A DNA stretch of 24,699 nucleotides from Rubrimonas sp036788415 (GTDB taxonomy: Bacteria > Pseudomonadota > Alphaproteobacteria > Rhodobacterales > Rhodobacteraceae). Shown piece by piece: positions 16,241-24,000 of the stretch. The stretch's first letter is position 1. Each line of letters begins with the position of its first letter. The notes beneath the pieces were generated by a model that worked only from the letters and a program-made list of their open reading frames with translations, was not told where the DNA came from and did not search any database. The stretch lies in contig NZ_DAIQNN010000047.1 of the NCBI RefSeq assembly GCF_036788415.1, forward strand, positions 1 through 24,699. Reading direction: 5' to 3'. The position numbers and the translations under genes were made by a program.

Positions 16241-16782
16241 TGGCTGTCCGCGGGCGCGGGGCGGAACACCGACTGCACGCGCCCGCCCTCGACGCGCCCG
16301 ACCCCGGTGTTGAGATCGACCACCAGCCGCTCGCCGCGAATGGCGTTGTCGCCCTGCGCGAGCACGACGCCGCCGCCCATCGTCACGAGGCCAGTGCGCA
16401 CGTCGTAGTCGGCCCATTCGCCGCGCGCCGTCTCGCTTCCCGAACTGAGGAACACCCCGCCCTCGGCGCGCAGACGGTCGATGTCGCCGCCGCCCTGCGC
16501 CGCCGCCGCGTCGCCCGCGTCGCGCGCCGCGTACCAGACGCTGAGCGTTTCCGAACTCAGCCGCAACTCGCCCTGACCGGCGACCACCGCGCCGGAGAAG
16601 ATCGCGCGGCTTTCGGCCTGGCGGACCTCCAGCGCGTCGGCGGTGATCTCGATGGGCGCGGCGCTGTCGTGGCGGAAACCGCCGAAGGGCGAGCCCTGCT
16701 GGGCCTGCGCCGCTCCGGCGCTCCAGAGAAGCGCCGCCGCCACGGCGACGGCGACCCCTGCTCCCGCATCAGATCGCGTCAT
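16237..16782 (-). CDS. lptA: LPS transport periplasmic protein LptA
   Basis: This is a 181-residue periplasmic OstA-like protein forming the bridge that carries LPS from LptC to the outer-membrane LptD. A Sec signal peptide ends with a likely cleavage after AQA (residue 27). The beta-jellyroll repeats follow: PIEITADALEVRQAESRAIFSGAVVAGQG, LRAEGGVFLSSGSETARGEWADYD and VTMGGGVVLAQGDNAIRGERLVVDLNTG, the last two being the LptA/OstA hallmarks. The ATG at 16782 places the hydrophobic signal at the N-terminus; the longer open frame upstream overlaps lptC and is not needed. It overlaps lptC by 4 nt and lptB by 4 nt. Confidence 0.94.
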
Positions 16783-17390
16783 GGCGTCTGTTCCTCTCCC
16801 CGGGCGCGCTCCGGGTCGATCCGCACCCGCACGCCGCCTTCGAACCATACGATATAGCCGTCCGGTCCCTGCTCCGCGCGCAATTTCGCCGCGTCGATTT
16901 CGCCGCCCGGACCCTCGCCGCGCACCGGACCCTCCGCCGACAGCGCCGCTTCGCGCAAGTCGAGATCGGCCGAGGCCGCGCGCAGCCGCCAGCCCTCAGA
17001 CGTGGCCAGCGCGACGCCGTCGCTCAGCAGCAGCCGGTCGGTCTTGGGGCGCATCTCGCCGCCGCCAGCCTCGAGCGTGAGCAGCCCCTGCGCCTCCAGC
17101 GCCATCTCGCCGCGCACCGGGCCGAGCGTCACCCGTTCGGGGTCTGGACGGTCGGGGCGCGCCCAGTCGGCGCTCACGGCGAAAGGGCGACCGTCGCGGT
17201 CGCGCCCGCTGAAACGCGGCGCATTGACCTGCAACCCGTCGCGCAGATCGAAATCGAGGTCGGCGAAGCCGATGCTCTCGCCCAGATCGGCCCGCGGGAA
17301 CAGGAAGATCGCGGCGACGAGCGCAAGCGCGCCGAGCGGCAGGGCGATCTTGAGAAGCCCCACGACGCGCTGGCGGGTCCGCTCGCCCAT
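16779..17390 (-). CDS. lptC: LPS export system protein LptC
   Basis: This is a 203-residue bitopic protein with one transmembrane helix (about residues 12-31: LKIALPLGALALVAAIFLFP) and a periplasmic beta-jellyroll domain that hands LPS from LptB2FG to LptA. Recognisable parts are the short basic cytoplasmic start, FADLDFDLRDGLQVNAPRFSGRDRDGRPFAVSAD and LLLSDGVALATSEGWRLRAASADLDLREAALSAEGPVRGEGPGGEIDA. LptC is poorly conserved in sequence, so the call leans on its position between kdsD and lptA. It starts one base after the kdsD stop and overlaps lptA by 4 nt. Confidence 0.92.
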   Translation of the reverse strand: MGERTRQRVVGLLKIALPLGALALVAAIFLFPRADLGESIGFADLDFDLRDGLQVNAPRFSGRDRDGRPFAVSADWARPDRPDPERVTLGPVRGEMALEAQGLLTLEAGGGEMRPKTDRLLLSDGVALATSEGWRLRAASADLDLREAALSAEGPVRGEGPGGEIDAAKLRAEQGPDGYIVWFEGGVRVRIDPERARGEEQTP

Positions 17391-17391
17391 C

Positions 17392-18369
17392 TCAGGCGAC
17401 GCCTGCCCGCAGGCAGTCGTGGATGTGCAAGAGCCCCAGCGGCGCGCGCGGCCCCTCGCCCTCGGGCAGCACGAACAGCACGGTGACCGGCTTGCCCTCG
17501 TTCATCCGCGCCACCGCCTCTGAGGCGAGCGCGTCGGGGCCGATGGCGCGCGGAGAGGGCGTCGCCACTTCGCCCGCGCTGCGCTCGAGCAGCCCTTGCA
17601 TGTGCCGGCGCAAGTCGCCGTCGGTGACGATCCCCGCCAGCCGCCCCTCGGCGTCGAGCACACCGGCCACGCCGAAGCCCTTGGCGCTCATCTCGAGCAG
17701 AACGTCGGGCATCGAGGCGTCGCGCGCCACCAGCGGCAGCGCGGCGCCCGTGTGCATCAGGTCGCGCACCTTCACCAGCATGGCGCCGAGCTTGCCGCCT
17801 GGGTGGAAGGTGCGGAAATGCTCCATGGTGAAGTCGCGCCGCTCCATCAGCGCGACCGCCAGCGCGTCGCCCAGCGCCATGGTGAGCGTGGTGGAGGTCG
17901 TCGGCGCGAGCCCGACCGAGCAGGCTTCGGGCGCGTCGGGCAGCAGCAGCGCCACATCCGCCGCCGTCAGCAACGCGCTGCCGGGGCGGCTGGCGACGCC
18001 GATCAGCGGGATCGAGAAGCGGCGGGTGTGGGCGACGATGTCGCGCAGCTCCGGCGTCTCGCCGGAATTGGACAGCACCAGCGCCACGTCCTGCCGCGTC
18101 AGCATCCCCAGATCGCCATGGCTCGCCTCGGCGGGGTGGACGAATTGCGCAGGCGTGCCGGTCGAGGCGAAGGTCGCGGCGATCTTGCGGCCGACATGGC
18201 CCGACTTGCCCATGCCCGACACGATCACCCGGCCCTGCGCGCCGAGGATCGTCTCGACGGCGCGCGCGAATTCGCTTCCGAGGCTGTCGGCGAAGCCGGC
18301 CAGCGCCTCGGCCTCGATGCGCAGCACGCGGCGGCCGGTGGCGAGGAGGGCGTCGGCGTCCATGTTCAT
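17392..18369 (-). CDS. kdsD: Arabinose-5-phosphate isomerase KdsD (KpsF/GutQ family)
   Basis: The 325-residue enzyme converts ribulose 5-phosphate to arabinose 5-phosphate, the first step towards Kdo for the LPS inner core. An N-terminal SIS sugar-isomerase domain covers about residues 35-170. It contains GRVIVSGMGKSGHVGRKIAATFASTGTPAQFVHPAEASHGDLGM and LVLSNSGETPEL. Two CBS domains follow (about 205-325), beginning at VRDLMHTGAALPLV. The start is ATG at 18369; a second in-frame ATG two codons later is also possible. Clustering with lptCAB fits a shared role in LPS production. The rnd stop lies 13 bp upstream, so rnd and kdsD may be cotranscribed. Confidence 0.95.
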   Translation of the reverse strand: MNMDADALLATGRRVLRIEAEALAGFADSLGSEFARAVETILGAQGRVIVSGMGKSGHVGRKIAATFASTGTPAQFVHPAEASHGDLGMLTRQDVALVLSNSGETPELRDIVAHTRRFSIPLIGVASRPGSALLTAADVALLLPDAPEACSVGLAPTTSTTLTMALGDALAVALMERRDFTMEHFRTFHPGGKLGAMLVKVRDLMHTGAALPLVARDASMPDVLLEMSAKGFGVAGVLDAEGRLAGIVTDGDLRRHMQGLLERSAGEVATPSPRAIGPDALASEAVARMNEGKPVTVLFVLPEGEGPRAPLGLLHIHDCLRAGVA

Positions 18370-18382
18370 GCCGCGCGCGCCC

Positions 18383-18991
18383 TCAATGGGAGAAGATGTC
18401 GATGTCGGGCCAGCCGGCGAGGTCGAGGGCGGCGCGGTCGGGCAGGAAGTCGAAGCAGGCCTGCGCGAGCGCCACGCGCCCCTCGCGCTCCAGCCGCTTC
18501 AGGAACTCCGCGCGGAGCGCGTGCAGATGCAGCACGTCCGACGCCGCATAGGCCGCCTGCGCCTCCGTAAGCGTCTCCGCCCCCCAGTCTGACATCTGCT
18601 GATGCTTGGAGAGGTCGATCCCGAGCATCTCCTGGCACAGCTGCTTGAGGCCGTGGCGGTCGGAGAAGGTGCGGGTCAGCTTCGAGGCGATCTTGGTGCA
18701 CCAGACGGGCCGCGCCAGAACGCCGAAGCGATGCGCCATCACCGCGATGTCGAAGCGGCCGTAATGGAACAGCTTGAGGCGGTCCGGATCGGCCAAAAGG
18801 CGCGCGAGGTTCGGCGCTTCGGTCTGGCCTTGCGCGATCCGCAGCAGATGGGCGTTTCCGTCGCCGCCGGAGAGCTGGACGAGGCAGAGACGGTCGCGTT
18901 GCGGGACCAGCCCCATCGTCTCGGTGTCGATGGCGACGATCGCGCCGAGGTCGAGCCCGTCGGGCAGGTCGCGCTCATGGATGGAGATCAT
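18383..18991 (-). CDS. rnd: Short ribonuclease D-like 3'-5' exonuclease
   Basis: This is a 202-residue DEDD-family exonuclease, probably acting on tRNA 3' ends or other small RNAs. ExoI is AIDTETMG with Asp22 and Glu24; ExoII is LKLFHYGRFDIAVM; ExoIII is AAYAASDVLHLHAL with Tyr and Asp of the DEDDy type. The protein consists of the catalytic domain alone and lacks the HRDC domains of E. coli RNase D (about 375 residues); such short forms are usual in Alphaproteobacteria. The ATG at 18991 is preceded by GGAGG about 13 nt upstream. The coding region begins only 29 nt after the T-tract of the tRNA-Leu terminator, leaving essentially no room for a separate promoter. Confidence 0.92.
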   Translation of the reverse strand: MISIHERDLPDGLDLGAIVAIDTETMGLVPQRDRLCLVQLSGGDGNAHLLRIAQGQTEAPNLARLLADPDRLKLFHYGRFDIAVMAHRFGVLARPVWCTKIASKLTRTFSDRHGLKQLCQEMLGIDLSKHQQMSDWGAETLTEAQAAYAASDVLHLHALRAEFLKRLEREGRVALAQACFDFLPDRAALDLAGWPDIDIFSH

Positions 18992-19020
18992 TGCGGGGCC
19001 GCCCTCCGACCGGGACCGAC

Positions 19021-19062
19021 AAAAGAAAGCGCCGGCGCAGCCTGTCGCCGCGCCGGCGCTTT
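19021..19062 (-). terminator. Intrinsic terminator of tRNA-Leu
   Basis: AAAGCGCCGGCGC (19026-19038) and GCGCCGGCGCTTT (19050-19062) form a perfect 13-bp inverted repeat with an 11-nt loop. It starts 1 nt past the tRNA 3' CCA. On the minus strand the second arm is followed by TTTCTTTTG, a good U-tract. This is a textbook Rho-independent terminator for the tRNA. Confidence 0.9.
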
Positions 19063-19063
19063 G

Positions 19064-19149
19064 TGGTGCCCAGGAGAAGACTCGAACTTCCACGGCCTAG
19101 GGCCACTGGTACCTGAAACCAGCGCGTCTACCAATTCCGCCACCTGGGC
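19064..19149 (-). tRNA. tRNA-Leu, anticodon CAG
   Basis: The minus strand folds as an 86-nt class II tRNA. The 7-bp acceptor stem pairs GCCCAGG (from 19149) with CCTGGGC, discriminator A, and an encoded CCA at 19066-19064. The D-arm contains the GGAATTGGTAGAC type sequence. The anticodon stem is CTGGT/ACCAG with loop TTCAGGT, so the anticodon is CAG. A long variable arm (TGGCCCTAGGCCG) is followed by a T-arm with loop TTCGAGT. A long variable arm plus CAG identifies leucine. It reads the CUG codon, the dominant leucine codon in such GC-rich genomes. It has its own promoter and terminator. Confidence 0.97.
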
Positions 19150-19180
19150 GCAGGGCGGCGGGCCGCCCGTGCAGGACGCT

Positions 19181-19209
19181 CGTCTATGCCGCGCGCAGGG
19201 CCTTGTCAA
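19181..19209 (-). promoter_or_regulatory. Sigma-70 promoter of tRNA-Leu
   Basis: On the minus strand a perfect -35 TTGACA (19209-19204) is separated by 17 nt from TAGACG (19186-19181). Initiation about 7 nt further would give a leader of roughly 25 nt before the tRNA 5' end at 19149. It lies in the 80-bp gap after ccdA. The consensus -35 and exact spacing make it the best promoter in the window. Confidence 0.7.
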
Positions 19210-19229
19210 CGGCGTCTCCCGCGCCCCGC

Positions 19230-20276
19230 TCATCCGATCAGCGCGAGGCCGGGGAAGGTCTCGAGCAGCCAGAATGCGAGCAGTTCGAACCGCCCCGTCG
19301 CCATCAGAAGCCCCACCGCCACCAGCAGCGCGCCCATCGCCGCCTCGACCGTTCCCATGTGCCGGCGGAAGTGGCGCATGAAGCGCATGAAGGGCCGCAC
19401 GAACAGGGCGGCGAGCAGGAAAGGCAGCCCCAGCCCCGCCGCATAGACCGCCAGCATCGCCACGCCCTCGCCGATGGTGTCGCGCTGGCCGGCGAGCGCG
19501 AGGATCGTCCCGAGGATCGGCCCGATGCAGGGCGTCCAGCCGAAGGCGAAGGCGAGGCCGATCACATAAGCGCCGACCAGCGAGCCGCCGCCCTCGCCGG
19601 CCTGGAACCGCGCCTCGCGATAGAGGAAAGGGATGCGCTCCTGTCCGCTGAACTGGAGCCCGGCGGCGAGCGCGGCGAGCAGCCCCAGCGGCCAGAGGTT
19701 TTCCGCGACTGTCGCGCCGAGATCGCCCCCGGTGACGATGATCGACGCGACCCAGAGCGCGAGCAGCGCGGCGAAGGTCGCCAGCGACCGTTTCAGGCCG
19801 ATGAAATGCTGCCCCAGCGCATAGATCACGAGGCCTGCTATGGTGCCGAAAAGCATCTTGTTGGCGAGCAGGACCTGTCCGACGACCGAGGCCGTGGCGC
19901 CGAGCGCGACGAACACCGTCGCCAGCCCCGCCACGAAGGCGAGCGCCGATACGAAGACCCGCCGCGTCACCGGGTCCTGCGCGAGCGCGAGCCCCAGCGC
20001 GCCGAGCGCGCCGCCGAGCGCGCCGGCCCCGAGCCAGCCGATCTCGCCCCCTGTCGCAATCAGCCGCTGGAAGGCCAGCGCCATCAGCGCGAGCGCGATC
20101 AGAGCCAGCCGACCGATGCGCGTCTCGGCCGGCGTCGGCTCGGTCATGCGCTCAAGGCTCTGGCCGGAGAGATAGGCCAGATAGGGCGGCGCCAAAGGCA
20201 GGACGCAGGGCGACAGGAAGCTCAGCACGCCGCCCGCGAAGGCCAGCATCACGCCCAGTTCCGCCGCTCCGTCCAT
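19230..20276 (-). CDS. ccdA: CcdA-family cytochrome c biogenesis membrane protein, enlarged by two insertions
   Basis: This is a 348-residue polytopic protein of the CcdA/DsbD-beta family, which passes reductant from cytoplasmic thioredoxin to periplasmic thiols for haem attachment to c-type cytochromes. The two redox cysteines are present: Cys24 in FLSPCVLPL and Cys250 in GWTPCIGPILG. Other family segments are RVFVSALAFVAGLATVFVALGATAS, IPFLYREAR and LAVYAAGLGLPFLLAALFV. Typical CcdA proteins have about 240-250 residues; the excess lies in two hydrophobic inserts, roughly residues 53-103 and 163-213. The two inserts resemble each other around a shared T-G-G-(E/D)-(I/L)-G motif. The ATG at 20276 has GGAG just upstream. 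The gene is divergent from a small cytochrome c gene. Confidence 0.88.
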   Translation of the reverse strand: MDGAAELGVMLAFAGGVLSFLSPCVLPLAPPYLAYLSGQSLERMTEPTPAETRIGRLALIALALMALAFQRLIATGGEIGWLGAGALGGALGALGLALAQDPVTRRVFVSALAFVAGLATVFVALGATASVVGQVLLANKMLFGTIAGLVIYALGQHFIGLKRSLATFAALLALWVASIIVTGGDLGATVAENLWPLGLLAALAAGLQFSGQERIPFLYREARFQAGEGGGSLVGAYVIGLAFAFGWTPCIGPILGTILALAGQRDTIGEGVAMLAVYAAGLGLPFLLAALFVRPFMRFMRHFRRHMGTVEAAMGALLVAVGLLMATGRFELLAFWLLETFPGLALIG

Positions 20277-20304
20277 CAGGCTCCGCCTCGTTCTTCGCCC
20301 GCTT

Positions 20305-20332
20305 CCGCGTCGCGGCGCACTCTGCGACGCGG
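20305..20332. promoter_or_regulatory. 9-bp perfect dyad in the ccdA/cytochrome c divergent region
   Basis: CCGCGTCGC (20305-20313) and GCGACGCGG (20324-20332) are perfect inverted repeats around a 10-nt spacer. They lie 29 bp from the ccdA start within the 157-bp divergent intergenic region. They could be an operator for a dimeric regulator controlling one or both genes, or a hairpin in the ccdA leader. I recognise no known binding consensus, and GC-rich sequence makes chance dyads more likely. Confidence 0.4.
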
Positions 20333-20433
20333 CTCCGGCGATGCGCAAGGCGGCGCGCGGTCCGCAGCGCTGTTTCGCTCCGCGCGTCCCTGCGCCATGA
20401 TGCCGACCAAAATGCGGCGAGGGGGAGACAGCT

Positions 20434-20757
20434 ATGAAGATGCGTCCGATTGGGGCTGCGATGGCGGTCGCACTGTGCGCGGGGGCTGGAGCGGCGCAGG
20501 AGGCCGCCGACGCCGCTGCGGCGGGCCGCGACCTCGCCGAGCGCTGGTGCGCCGCCTGTCACGCCGTCGCCGACGACCAGCCGGTCGCCGCCGACGCCGC
20601 CCGCCCGTTCGCCGCCATCGCCGCCGACCCCGCCGCAACCGATGCCGGCCTGCGCGCGGCGATGGCGACCCCGCCGCACCCGGCCATGACCGATCCGGGC
20701 CTGACCGAGGACGCGATGCGCAAGATCATCGTCTACATCCGAAGCATCGGCGGCTGA
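20434..20757 (+). CDS. Small periplasmic c-type cytochrome (class I)
   Basis: This is a 107-residue electron-transfer protein exported by a Sec signal peptide (hydrophobic MAVALCAGAGAA, likely cut near residue 21). Haem is attached covalently by Cys39 and Cys42 of CAACH, with His43 as axial ligand. Met85 in PHPAMTDPGL is the probable sixth ligand, and the C-terminal helix (EDAMRKIIVYIRSI) is typical of cytochrome c folds. ATG at 20434 follows a GGGGGAG ribosome-binding site at 20420-20426. It is divergent from ccdA, whose product serves cytochrome c maturation. No partner oxidase or dehydrogenase is adjacent, so the electron donor and acceptor are unknown. Confidence 0.9.
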   Translation: MKMRPIGAAMAVALCAGAGAAQEAADAAAAGRDLAERWCAACHAVADDQPVAADAARPFAAIAADPAATDAGLRAAMATPPHPAMTDPGLTEDAMRKIIVYIRSIGG

Positions 20758-20761
20758 GTCG

Positions 20762-20793
20762 CGGCGCGTGGCCCGGGCGAAGTGTCCGCGCCG
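20762..20793 (+). terminator. Possible hairpin after the cytochrome c gene
   Basis: CGGCGCG (20762-20768) and CGCGCCG (20787-20793) form a 7-bp perfect stem with an 18-nt loop that itself holds GCCCGGGC. It starts 4 bp after the cytochrome stop. The following sequence has no clear T-tract, so intrinsic termination is doubtful. Confidence 0.25.
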
Positions 20794-20900
20794 TTCACCT
20801 CGATGAACGAAGGCTTAAGGGGTTCCGCGTTCGTTTCACCACCCGTAGGGGTAGAGGCGGCGTCAAGCGCAAAATGTGGTGTCCGAAGCGAAGAAAGCCG

Positions 20901-20931
20901 TTGACCGACTCGCTCGGTCGGCGCCTACTCT
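20901..20931 (+). promoter_or_regulatory. Candidate nrdJ promoter with overlapping palindrome
   Basis: TTGACC (20901-20906) is a good -35 element. The -10 is weak: CCTACT at 17-nt spacing or TACTCT at 19-nt spacing. A perfect 6-bp inverted repeat, GACCGA (20903-20908) and TCGGTC (20914-20919), spans the -35 and the spacer, a suitable place for a repressor. It is about 110 bp upstream of the nrdJ ATG. I found no NrdR box (A/T-rich ACACTATATAT type) and no cobalamin riboswitch in the 285-bp gap. The rest of the gap shows nothing I can name. Confidence 0.35.
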
Positions 20932-21042
20932 GCTTTGACGCGGCGACGATGACCGCCGCCCTTCGCCAACCCGACGCGCCGAATTCCCCTCCGGCGCCCG
21001 GCCCCTCGAGGCCGGGACGGAGCCCTTTCGAAGGACCAGACC

Positions 21043-24000
21043 ATGCAGATCACGCGCCGTTTCACCGCCGAGACCGGCTCGCCCTACGACGCGATCGCCT
21101 TCCGCAAGACCGCGAGCGAGATCCGCAATCCCGACGGTTCGGTCGTGTTCCGCCTCGACGAGGCCGAAGTGCCCGAGGGATGGAGCCAGGTCGCCTCGGA
21201 CGTGCTGGCGCAGAAATATTTCCGCAAGGCGGGCGTGCCGGCGGTCACCCGCAAGGTGAAGGAGAAGGGCGTCCCCGACTGGCTCGCCCGCAGCGAAGCA
21301 GACGACAAGGCGCTTGCGAAACTCCCCGAGGAGAAGCGCTTCGGCGGCGAGACCTCGGCGCGTCAGGTGTTCGACAGGCTCGCCGGCGCGTGGACCTATT
21401 GGGGCTGGAAGGGCGGCTACTTCTCCTCCGAGGCCGACGCGCGCGCCTATTTCGACGAGATGCGCGTCATGCTGGCGATGCAGATGGCCGCGCCGAACTC
21501 GCCGCAATGGTTCAACACCGGGCTGCACTGGGCTTACGGCGTCGACGGTCCGAGCCAGGGCCATTACTACGTCGATTTCCAGACCGGCGAGCTGGTCGCG
21601 TCGAATTCGGCCTATGAGCACCCGCAGCCGCACGCCTGCTTCATCCAGTCGGTCGGCGACGATCTGGTGAACGACGGCGGGATCATGGACCTCTGGGTGC
21701 GCGAGGCGCGCCTGTTCAAATACGGCTCCGGCACCGGGACGAACTTCTCGTCCCTGCGGGGCGAGAACGAGAAGCTCGCGGGCGGCGGCAAGTCGTCGGG
21801 CCTGATGAGCTTCCTCAAGATCGGCGACCGCGCCGCAGGGGCGATCAAGTCGGGCGGCACCACGCGCCGCGCCGCCAAGATGGTGATCTGCGACATGGAC
21901 CACCCGGACATCGAGCAGTTCATCGGGTGGAAGGTCCGCGAGGAGCAGAAGGTGGCGAGCCTGGTCGCAGGCTCCAAGCTGCACGAGTCCCTCCTCAACG
22001 CCATATTCGCCGCGATCGGCGCCTGGGACGGCCGCATGGAAGACGCGGTCGATCCCAGGGCCAACCCGAAGCTGAAGGCCGCGCTCAAGGCCGCGCGCAA
22101 GGCCTTCATTCCCGAGAGCTTCGTCAAGCGCGTGCTGCAATATGCGGCGCAGGGCTACGAGAGCATCGAATTCGCCACCTACTCCACCGACTGGGACGGC
22201 GAGGCGTATCTGACCGTCTCCGGCCAGAACTCCAACAACTCGGTGCGGGTGACCGACGCCTTCCTGAAGGCGGTGCGCGACGACGCCGACTGGGCGCTTT
22301 TCCGCCGCACCGACGGCTCGGTTGCGAAAACGCTCAAGGCGCGTGCGTTGTGGGAGCAGATCGGCCACGCCGCCTGGGCCTGCGCCGATCCGGGCGTGCA
22401 GTATCACGACACGATCAACGACTGGCACACCTGCCCCGAAGCGGGAGCGATCCGCGCGTCGAACCCTTGCTCGGAATACATGTTCCTCGACGACACGGCC
22501 TGCAACCTCGCCTCGCTCAACCTGCTGACCTTCCTCGGCGACGACGGCGCCTTCCGCGCCGACGACTATGAGCACGCCTGCCGGCTGTGGACGCTGACGC
22601 TGGAGATCAGCGTGCTGATGGCGCAGTTCCCCTCGAAGGAGATCGCGCAGCGCAGCTACGACTACCGCACCCTCGGCCTCGGCTACGCCAATATCGGCGG
22701 TCTGCTGATGACGATGGGTCACGGCTATGACAGCGACGAGGGCCGCGCGCTCTGCGGCGCCCTGACTGCGATCATGACGGGCGTCTCCTACGCGACCTCC
22801 GCCGAGATCGCCGCCGAGCAGGGGCCGTTCCCCGGCTACGCCCCCAACGCCGCGCACATGCTGCGGGTGATCCGCAACCATCGCCGCGCAGCCCATGGCG
22901 AGGCGTCGGGCTATGAGGCCGTGGCCACTCCGCCCGTGCCGCTCGACCGCGCCAGCTGCCCCGACGCCGACCTCGTCGCGCGGGCGGCGGCGGCGTGGGA
23001 CCGGGCGCTCGCGCTCGGCGAGGCGCATGGCTACCGCAATGCGCAGGCCACTGTCGTCGCGCCGACCGGCACCATCGGGCTGGTGATGGATTGCGACACC
23101 ACCGGCATCGAGCCCGATTTCGCGCTGGTGAAGTTCAAGAAGCTCGCCGGCGGCGGCTATTTCAAGATCATCAACCGTTCGGTTCCCGCGGCGCTCGCCA
23201 AGCTCGGCTACGACGCCGCGGCGGTGCGGCGGATCATCGACCATGCGGTCGGGCGCGGCACGCTGGAGGGCGCGCCGGGTGTGACGGTCGCCGCGCTGCG
23301 CGCCAGGGGCTTCGGCGAGGCGGAGCTGGAGAAGATCGAGCAGGGGCTCGGGGCCGCTTTCGACATCCGCTACGTGTTCAACGCCTGGACGCTGGGCGAG
23401 GAGTTCGTCACCGGCAAGCTCGGCGTCGCCAAGGCGAAGCTCGCCGATCCCGGCTTCGACCTGCTGCGCGAACTCGGCTTCAGCCGCGCCGAAATCGAGG
23501 CCGCCAACAATTACGTCTGCGGGACGATGACGCTGGAAGGCGCGCCCGGCCTGAAGGACGAGCATCTGCACGTCTTCGACTGCGCCAATCCCTGCGGCAA
23601 GACCGGCAAGCGCTTCCTTTCGGTGGACAGCCACATCCGCATGATGGCGGCGGCGCAGAGCTTCATCTCGGGCGCAATTTCCAAGACGATCAACATGCCC
23701 AACGACGCGACCATCGAGGACTGCCTCGCAGCCTACGAGCTGTCGCACCGGCTCGGCGTGAAGGCGAACGCTCTCTATCGCGACGGCTCGAAGCTCAGCC
23801 AGCCGCTCTCGGCTTCCATCCTCGACGAGGACGACGCCGAGGAGATCGTCGAGGCGGCGGTCCCCGAGCGCGCGCGCATGGTGGCCGAGCGCGTGGTCGA
23901 GAAGATCATCTACCGCGAGGCCGCCCGCGCCCGCGAGAAGCTCCCCGACCGCCGCAAGGGTTACACCCAGAAGGCGAATGTCGGCGGCCACAAGGTTTAC

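Noticed and set aside
20758..21042. NrdR box or cobalamin riboswitch before nrdJ
   Set aside because: No AT-rich NrdR palindrome pair and no B12-box-like conserved core could be found in the 285-bp gap.
19203..21617. An 804-codon plus-strand open frame across ccdA, the divergent region and the start of nrdJ
   Set aside because: Its translation is a charged Arg/Glu/Gln shadow without family features, and it overlaps three well-supported genes.
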